From Pocillopora verrucosa (Eukaryota; Cnidaria; Anthozoa; Scleractinia; Pocilloporidae), in NCBI RefSeq assembly GCF_036669915.1, contig NC_089320.1, positions 11,715,313 to 11,779,312 of the forward strand: a DNA stretch of 64,000 nucleotides, given 5' to 3'. Positions 57,684 to 64,000 of this stretch are shown here, piece after piece; positions within the stretch are counted from its first letter, which is position 1, and each line of letters starts with the position of its first letter. Under the pieces are notes generated by a model, which was not told the origin of the DNA, ran no database searches, and saw only the letters and a list, made by a program, of their open reading frames with translations. Made by a program: the position numbers and the translations under genes.

Positions 57684-60600
57684 CTACAATCCAGGCCAAA
57701 AGTAAAGCTTCTTTCTCAAGGTTGATGTTGGTTCTGATATTTGTTTTTCATCGATTTCACCCATTCCACTGATCCTGTTGTTAACCTCTGTGAGCATGCC
57801 CAGAATATCCTCATAGCCAGCTTGTTCTTGAAAGACCTCCACAACACAGCGTACGAAGCGGCTTCCCAACACAGGATTTCGGAATGCTGCATGACCACTG
57901 AGGGTTGAATTAGCTATCAGAATATCAGCATGATTAGCAATGGTTTCTCTGATGCAAAAAGTAAAACCTTTGTCAGTAACTTCACTATTAGTGCTGCCTG
58001 ACAAATCATCATTTGTTGAAGGTTGTGGTGATTGAGGGGCTGGTGCATTTGGGGCATCAGCTACCACACCTTTTTCCCTTTCTTGGCCTCTACAAGCCTG
58101 GATGAAAATGACCTTTGGCTTGCCTTTTAATGATGGGCAATTTGCATTGCTGAAAAAGTCCCGCACAGTCTCAATTGGGACAGTCTCTCCATCTGAGCCA
58201 TAGAATAATCCATTCTGGCCATGGCTCATCAGCCATAAAACAAAGCAATCGTACTGCGAGTGATCCTGATGAGACACATCATCTAAGATCTTCAAAATCT
58301 CTCTTCTTTCCTTGTTTCTTTCAGTCCTCACTTTGAAATCCAGAGCCTCATACAACTTTTCAAGTGATTTGAGGTCCTTGTCAGAGCCTTGGCGGACTTC
58401 TAATTTTTCCTTTTGTTTCTCTTTGTCTGTCTTTTCAGGATTATCAGGGAAGATCTCGTTATTAATGATCAATGCGATCCCTCTGGGCTTTGATGTCATA
58501 GGGTACACTTCCTGTGACTCTGGATGGATGTGAGGTGGCATTTTATTCCGATCTATTGGTTTCACAAAGCTGCAAATTTCATCTGGAGGTGGTTCTACAA
58601 GATGTGCATCAGAAGTGTGAGAATAGGCAGCTCCCATCTCAGTGTTGCCAATCTTTGCAGGGACCATTCTTGTTGGACTAAGAGCTGTAACAAAATAAAT
58701 TAAACAAATAAATACATCTAGCAGGGCTTTTTGGAGAGTTCTTACAATTACCAAATAATACACTGTGATATTGTAATTATCAAGAACATGTAGGATGAAA
58801 ATATTATACAATGAGATAGTGTGAATTCACAGCATTGGTGCCTACAAACATCTCAGAGCCTAGAGATTTATACAATCCTTTTAATAAAACCAACAATTGT
58901 AATTAACTCACACAATTTCATGTATAAAAAATCTTCTTTGGCTACATAATGTGACCACATGCAAGGCTGTGCTCTAGCGGCGCCCGGTCGGCTCAGGCGA
59001 CTAACATTTGGTCTCAGGCGACTGAGAAAGAAAAGTGGTCACCCGTCCGGGCGCATAGATTTCGAAGTGAAATATGAACAAGAGAGATTAAAGATGAAAC
59101 TGTTTGGCAATTCTGCAGATTCCCTGGAACTGTAAGAAGTATACAACGCTACTCTTTTGGGCGACCAACCTGGAAGGCTGGGCGACCTACTTGTCATGGT
59201 TAGGCGCCCAAAGGGCACCCTGAAAATTTTCCTAGAGCACAGCCTTGACATGGTATTTATGCATGATGTCTACTCTGTCATATTGATTCTGGCAGACAGC
59301 ACAAGAGCCCTTTCTTAAATTGAACTCGTCAGGCATCTAGAGTCAGTTTCCCATTATTTTTGCTGCCATTGTCCAACATTTCACAATAACTTTGTAAGAG
59401 CATAACTATTTTTAGGCTCAAAAGTATCAGAGATTATCCCAAAGAAGAGTTCACATGATATTAAGATTCAATCATTCTACTACTATACTATTTTACCCTA
59501 ATCAACAAAAAGAGCATGTAAAATATACCACAGTATGACCATACTGAACAGAAAAAAGGTATGGACTGAATGCAGAGCAACAACATGGCCTCACTGAACA
59601 ATCCAAGCTTAGATTTTTACCTATCTTTTAGACAGACTCTTAAGCAATAAAGTTTTATGTACATCATATTTATTTGTTGGTTGTAAAGAACAGTTTCATG
59701 GATTGGTTTGAGTCATGTTTTCTTCTGTTATTAAATGAGAAGCTAAATCTATAACACTAAAAACTGAAAATAACAGTAGAACAACAAATCCCTAATTTGA
59801 TGTTCTAAACATAAAATACAGGTGGATATTTTGCTCACTGCTCATACCTTTCCTAGCATCTACCTGACTTGGATAAATACTGCTCAAATCACAAAATATC
59901 TGTACATATTATATCCTAACTCTTAAGGTGTATATGCCTGTAGATATATATATATATATATATATATATAGACCTTTGTTAATGTAATTGGGGTATTCAT
60001 GGTGGGTATTCAATGAAGTCGTGTGAAGCTGTCCTGTAATTTGATTTACCCTCCGATCTGCAACATAAAAAAAATTAAAAGTTAGAGTAACTGTCAAAAA
60101 GTAACTTACAAAGATGGCCAGTCACTAGTAAGCCACTGACCAACTAATCTCTAACAAACAGTGGAATCTCCTTTGGGAAAAGCTTTATTTAGGGGACATT
60201 TACCCTGGTCTTAGAGGTGTCCCCTGAAAGGAAGTTCCACTGTTATGATATGGGAAACAAATCCAGGGTTGAAAAGGTTGATTAACCCACCCAAAACTCA
60301 CAGCTTTCTTTTTTTAAGGAAACAGGGGTGGTGAGAGTGAAATTGAGTGACTTGATGGAAAACCTTTTGGGCCATAAATTGCATAAAGGTGACGAGGGTG
60401 AGGGCATAGAAAATTTTATTAAAGGATAATAAAATATTGTATCAAAGGATAATAAAATATTGTATCAAAGGATAATAAAATATTGTATCAAAGGATAATA
60501 AAATATTGTATCAAAGGATAATAAAATATTGTATCAAAGGACAAAGGGGGAAGAGGAATGGCGAATAATTGTATCAGTGAAAGCCCATGATACTAAAAGG

Positions 60601-61711
60601 CTGGGTACAGTCACAAGAAACACTCAGTACTCCTGTGGTGATGAAGAAAACTGCTCTCGTCAAATGACTCCCTAGATTTGACACACCAAACAACCATGTC
60701 TTGACACATGTCATTTCTCTGAGCCCCATAAGTAGTGGTTAAGGTTAAAACTGATTACCAGAAGAGATGCATTCAGTTCATCTGCATAATTTTCAAAGAC
60801 CATATTAGCATTGGAATATAGCTGCTGCCTGTCTCCCCACTGTTTTCAAATACTGATTGTGACCAGAATTCAGAAGGAAAAAAGTTTCTGTTTGGGTGTA
60901 CATATTTTGGTTTTATCACAGCATACTTTTCTTGATTGGGATACAATTCTATGGTGAAATTTTGGGTAAAATTTCCGCACAGCCCCATACTATTGTTAAA
61001 AAAATATGTTTTCTCAATAGCAATGTATTGTTTTTGTCATTTTTTTCTCTATTCAAGAACTGAATGCATAATGTAGTATGGGGCTGAGCGGAAATTTTAC
61101 CAAATTTTGCCCCAAGAAATATCATCACCGTGAGTAAGATTGCACATTCCCCAGAAATCGTGTAACATTGCAACTAGATGCTGACCAGGGTCCTTTATGT
61201 GTCGCAACACAGGCGTAACATTACTCATTGGTCTTCATTTTCCATTCCTGTCCCTCGAGAGGCGACATTTTCACTCCCTGCTATCCTACAGAGGCAAACC
61301 TTTGAACTCAACGTGACAAAAGTCGTACATTAACCCTGATAAACATTTAGTCAACGTTTCCACTTTCTGCAAAGTGAAAATCTTTGTAAAATATTCAAAT
61401 ATTGAACACAAACCTCCTTCTGCCAGTTCTTCCCCGGGAACAGGATTTTGAAGTAACTTGTAAAGATGTCGTTGAGTTCCCTCTAAAGCGTTCACAAACG
61501 TAGCGATATGTTCATCCCCCAAACGAAGTATTTTATCCAACAATATGTTGGCTTGTTTATTTCTCGCTCCCCCCTCTTTCACTTCCTCCATGTCTTCCAA
61601 TTCGAATACCTCTTCTTGGTAAAGAAGGTTTAAAATCTTCTTTGGCTCTAAATCTCTTAAAACCTTGTCACGTTTTTTCCGTAATCTGTAAGCATAGTTA
61701 GGGGTTCCCAT
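57684..61711 (-). CDS. CARD-prodomain caspase (complete, 3 exons)
   Basis: Exons 61414-61711, 59974-60057 and 57684-58684 on the minus strand, phase 1 at both junctions, 1383 nt, 460 aa. Exon 1 is a CARD (about residues 9-92: LRKKRDKVLRDLEPKKILNL, LLDKILRLGDEHIATFVNAL). Exon 2 is a short linker. Exon 3 is the peptidase C14 domain: RGIALIINNEIF; catalytic His282 in WLMSHGQNG; catalytic Cys325 in FIQACRG; an Asp-containing Pro-rich intersubunit linker; and a small subunit with ADILIANSTLSGHAAFRNP and GSRFVRCVVEVF. CARD plus caspase is the layout of initiator caspases (caspase-2 and -9 type), which are activated on adaptor platforms and cut after Asp in apoptosis or innate responses. Anthozoans have several such genes, so one-to-one orthology is not claimed. 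The codon at 61738 upstream is TTG; 61711 is the first ATG in frame. Confidence 0.93.
58962..59247. mobile_element. MITE with CAAGGCTGTGCTCTAG ends (caspase intron 2)
   Basis: It begins CAAGGCTGTGCTCTAG and ends CTAGAGCACAGCCTTG, a perfect 16 bp terminal inverted repeat. ACATG flanks it on both sides (58957-58961 and 59248-59252), a 5 bp target duplication. GC-richer than its surroundings, 286 bp, with internal repeats of GGCGCCC/GGGCGAC and no coding capacity. The superfamily is not assigned, since 5 bp duplications are not diagnostic alone. Confidence 0.8.
59944..59970. repeat. (AT)n microsatellite
   Basis: About 13 AT repeats abutting the 3' side of caspase exon 2 (minus strand), only three bases from the donor. 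Length change here could affect splicing. Confidence 0.85.
60421..60543 (+). repeat. 23 bp tandem repeat, five perfect copies
   Basis: The unit AAAGGATAATAAAATATTG plus TATC repeats at 60421, 60444, 60467, 60490 and 60513 without mismatch, then a partial copy. It lies in caspase intron 1. The perfection points to recent expansion. Confidence 0.92.
60961..61104. mobile_element. Short foldback/MITE with about 31 bp inverted ends (caspase intron 1)
   Basis: Left end TTTGGGTAAAATTTCCGCAC followed by AGCCCCATACTA. Right end TAGTATGGGGCTGAGCGG followed by AAATTTTACCAAA, its inverted copy with two or three differences. The 144 bp total leaves an 80 bp AT-rich loop. No clear target duplication. Confidence 0.65.
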
Positions 61712-61950
61712 CGTTCTTAGACCTTTGTATAAGGGCAAAGACTACTAAAGCATCGTTTTTATGAATTTCTTAAGCAACTACGCTACGGGGAATAACCTCC
61801 AAAAGTGCCATAATTACCGAATGAATCATACGTCTTAGAACCAAGAAGAGAGAAGACTGGGGAAGAACTTCCCAGAGGGGCATAAAATTAATACATGCAT
61901 GCTGGCAATTTTGGAGGGCTTTGGAAAATGATAAAGTGTAGTATGAAAGC

Positions 61951-62964
61951 TTAGTCACACATTGTTCTCTTGTGCCCAAACCATCTTCGGAATTTCAAAG
62001 CAATGACGTGCTCTTCAATGCAACTGATCCTTAAGACGGAGCGGAATCGCCACTTTAACAACACCAGACCCCTACGCTTCTTTGGTCTACCTTGGCAGCC
62101 TCCGTTTACCGTCTTCAGAACATCATACACCACAGACTCTTGGGTTTCCCCTTCTAATAACTCTTGGATAGCCTCCTCGTCCGATTTAATGGCAGATCGA
62201 GTCCTTGTCCGACGTAGACCTTATAGTGCTTTCTTCGGCTTACTGTAATTTGCGAAACGAAACTAAACGAAATGAAGTGGAAATCTGTAATTTGCGAAAT
62301 GGAAATATGCTAATGATTTGCAAAATAGAAATCTGTAATTTGTAATTTGTATCTGTAAAATATGCCAATGATTTTCAAAATAGAAATCTGTTATTTGCGA
62401 AATGAAAATATGCTAATGATTTACAAAATAGAAATCTGTAATTTGCGAAATGAAAATATGCTAATGATTTACAAAATAGAAATCTGTAATTTGCGAAATG
62501 GAAATATGCTTATGATTTGCAAAATAGAAATCTGTAAATCTGTGATTTGCGAAACGAGAATCCCTGCAGAAAACTCCACAAGCCAGAAGATTGGAATCGG
62601 TCAGTTCACCATAGGTGTGGATTGCAGCCTGCCAAATAGTAATAAAAACAACTAGCGAAAGTGAGAAATATAAAATCTGCGTGGTAAACTTTGCGAAATC
62701 TCCGCTACGTTTGTGAATAACTCAATGCGTCTTTAAGCCATGGAGCGCAAAAGTAATTTGAAATGTTAGTTGACGCTGTAGCTGTACTGCCTATAAGGTG
62801 TAATCAATGTACGCTGTCGATGAATAATTCGAATGCGTGACACGACACTTACCTGACCGGAAATGCACGTGGAAAGTGTCGCAGTCTGTTTCTAGATAAA
62901 ATATCATGTTTGCTGGGAAAATGTAACTGACCCAAGCTCTTTTGTTTTCTTGAGTCTCGGGCAT
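61951..62964 (-). CDS. Hypothetical two-exon gene, unknown function
   Basis: Exon 1, 62853-62964: MPETQENKRAWVSYIFPANM, then IFYLETDCDTFHVHFRS, with a strong donor GTAAGT, phase 1. Exon 2, 61951-62219, has a compatible phase and continues with an acidic helix-like part (SDEEAIQELLEGETQES), VVYDVLKTVNGG, an AT-hook-like GRPKKRRG and a basic C terminus ending in a stop. The total is about 127 aa. The acceptor used (ACTATAAG) has a poor pyrimidine tract. A better-looking TTACAG a few bases upstream leads to another frame that stops after about 30 codons. I do not recognise a family. It lies 240 bp upstream of the caspase on the same strand. Confidence 0.4.
62245..62563 (+). repeat. 48 bp minisatellite
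   Basis: The unit CAAAATAGAAATCTG ... ATTTGCGAAATGAAAATATG begins at 62320, 62375, 62423, 62471 and 62519 (spacing 55, 48, 48, 48). Partial units extend to 62245. Because 48 is divisible by three, a 97-codon frame stays open with a 16-residue repeat; I regard it as non-coding. It lies in the intron of the hypothetical gene. Confidence 0.85.
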
Positions 62965-63026
62965 GTTTACGATCTGAACTGCACGCTAAAACTCAGGTAT
63001 AGCAGAGTGTAGAGATGGGATTATAT

Positions 63027-63571
63027 ATAACGGCGTAATATGTGAAAAACACAGTTTATAAATTGTAAGATTTTACGCCACTATCTGCGTCGGTAGATTG
63101 ATTAAAATAAATCAATATGATGAAATTATATTACTGGCGTAAAATTTACATTATATGTGTCACCGACAGGAAGAAATTACGCCGTTAGTTACTGGCGTAA
63201 AATCCTACAGTGTATACATCACCGACTGGAAGAAATTACGCCGTTAGTTACTGGCGTAAAATCTTACAGTATACACATCACCGACTGGAAGAAATTACGC
63301 CGTTAGTTACTAATGTAAAATCTTATAGTATACGCATTACTGAGTGAAAGAAATTACGCCTTAAGTTATAGCGTAAAATCGGTAATGTGTATAAGTAAAA
63401 TTTTATGCCAGTAACTAACGGCGTAAATTTTTTGCAGTCTGTATATATACATACTGAGAGATTTTACGCCGATAGTTAACGGCTTAAAATCTTGCGGTAT
63501 GTACATCAACGCAGATAGCAGCGTAAAATCGTACAGTCTCTAGACTGTGTTATCACATATTACGTCGTTAT
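63027..63571. mobile_element. 545 bp inverted-repeat element with internal palindrome array
   Basis: The left end ATAACGGCGTAATATGTG plus AAAAACACAGT is mirrored by the right end ACTGTGTTATCACATATTAC plus GTCGTTAT. Between them, a 59 bp unit is tandemly repeated at about 63169, 63228 and 63287, with diverged copies outward. Each unit contains TTACGCCGTTAGTTACTGGC followed by GTAA, itself an inverted repeat. No coding capacity. The target duplication is not clear. Confidence 0.75.
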
Positions 63572-64000
63572 CTAATTACCGCTGGTTTCTCTAAATGATT
63601 AAACTTAAAAGGAACTTGAGATTTCTACTTGCTCTTCGTTTGTTTTAATTTAAGGAAGACTCTGCCTTTTTTCCAGTGAATAAAAACACGTCACAGCAAG
63701 ACTAAATTTCTTAAGCACCCCTTGTCGGCAACAAGAAGCCCGACATTGGTTAAGTTTACCATGATAGCCGCAGATTTACCTCGGGTTAATACTGAAGTGA
63801 AACACCGAGCGGAATACGGAAAGGTAACACCTAGTGATATTGTTTGGAGGCTTCTAATTAGGCCCTTATCTCGCCTCCACAAATTTGCATTAAATTCAAA
63901 GAATTTGCCCTCCTAACTTCGCAGCTCAAAACAAAGGTACGACAAAAAGGTCAGTTATTGTCCAAGTAATCGAAATTGCCTAGGTGTGATGCCTATCGCT
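63572..64000. other. Right edge, nothing recognised
   Basis: Short frames on both strands (63691-63916) overlap each other and show no domain. An exon of a gene lying beyond the edge cannot be excluded. Confidence 0.3.

Noticed and set aside
58685..58811. N-terminal extension of the caspase exon 3 frame
   Set aside because: It is intronic read-through. The acceptor TTACAG at 58685 joins exon 2 in phase, and the CARD exon lies further upstream.
63131..63400. Regular palindromic repeats with spacers, superficially CRISPR-like
   Set aside because: The units are directly adjacent with no unique spacers, there are no cas genes, and the DNA is animal.

Overview
This window is animal nuclear DNA, most likely from an anthozoan cnidarian (probably a stony coral). 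The genes are split by many GT-AG introns, the non-coding DNA is AT-rich, short inverted-repeat transposons and tRNA-type SINEs are common, and the proteins resemble vertebrate and other animal orthologs. There are no bacterial operons, CRISPR arrays or rRNA genes. The anthozoan placement is inference from overall style and protein divergence; I could not run a search.

Gene layout: (1) 755-1033, minus: the first two coding exons of a procollagen-lysine hydroxylase (PLOD), running off the left edge. (2) 2778-7835, minus: a complete seven-exon MED18 (Mediator head subunit). (3) 8260-13456, plus: a nine-exon Y-box/cold-shock-domain protein, head-to-head with MED18 across 424 bp. (4) 15300-19560: several kilobases of degenerate GTCA satellite, interrupted by a terminal-inverted-repeat element. 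(5) 20468-22542, minus: a carbohydrate (chondroitin-type) sulfotransferase. (6) 22.6-32.5 kb: a gene-poor interval with one weak candidate for a small secreted cysteine-rich peptide. (7) 32575-47224, plus: a complete 21-exon chordin gene with VWC, four CHRD and three VWC domains, 891 aa by my splice model. (8) 50116-53039, minus: a complete six-exon RER1. (9) 57684-61711, minus: a CARD-prodomain caspase in three exons. (10) 61951-62964, minus: a tentative two-exon gene of unknown function.

Exon boundaries were assigned by hand from GT/AG signals, reading-frame phase and family resemblance. For MED18, YBX, chordin, RER1 and the caspase every junction is phase-consistent and the summed CDS is a multiple of three with one terminal stop. 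Together the genes are a housekeeping set (transcription, mRNA binding, Golgi-to-ER retrieval) plus extracellular-matrix and signalling genes (collagen hydroxylation, glycosaminoglycan sulfation, BMP antagonism) and one cell-death protease. They are not a functional cluster.

The less ordinary material is in the repeats. A family of about 200 bp MITEs bounded by TTAA and CCCTTT/AAAGGG has at least five copies plus a fragment, three of them in MED18 introns and one nested inside another repeat. A 545 bp inverted-repeat element (63027-63571) carries a 59 bp array of palindromic TTACGCC...GGCGTAA units. A 286 bp MITE lies between ACATG target duplications. Several foldbacks, SINE pieces and minisatellites lie in introns.
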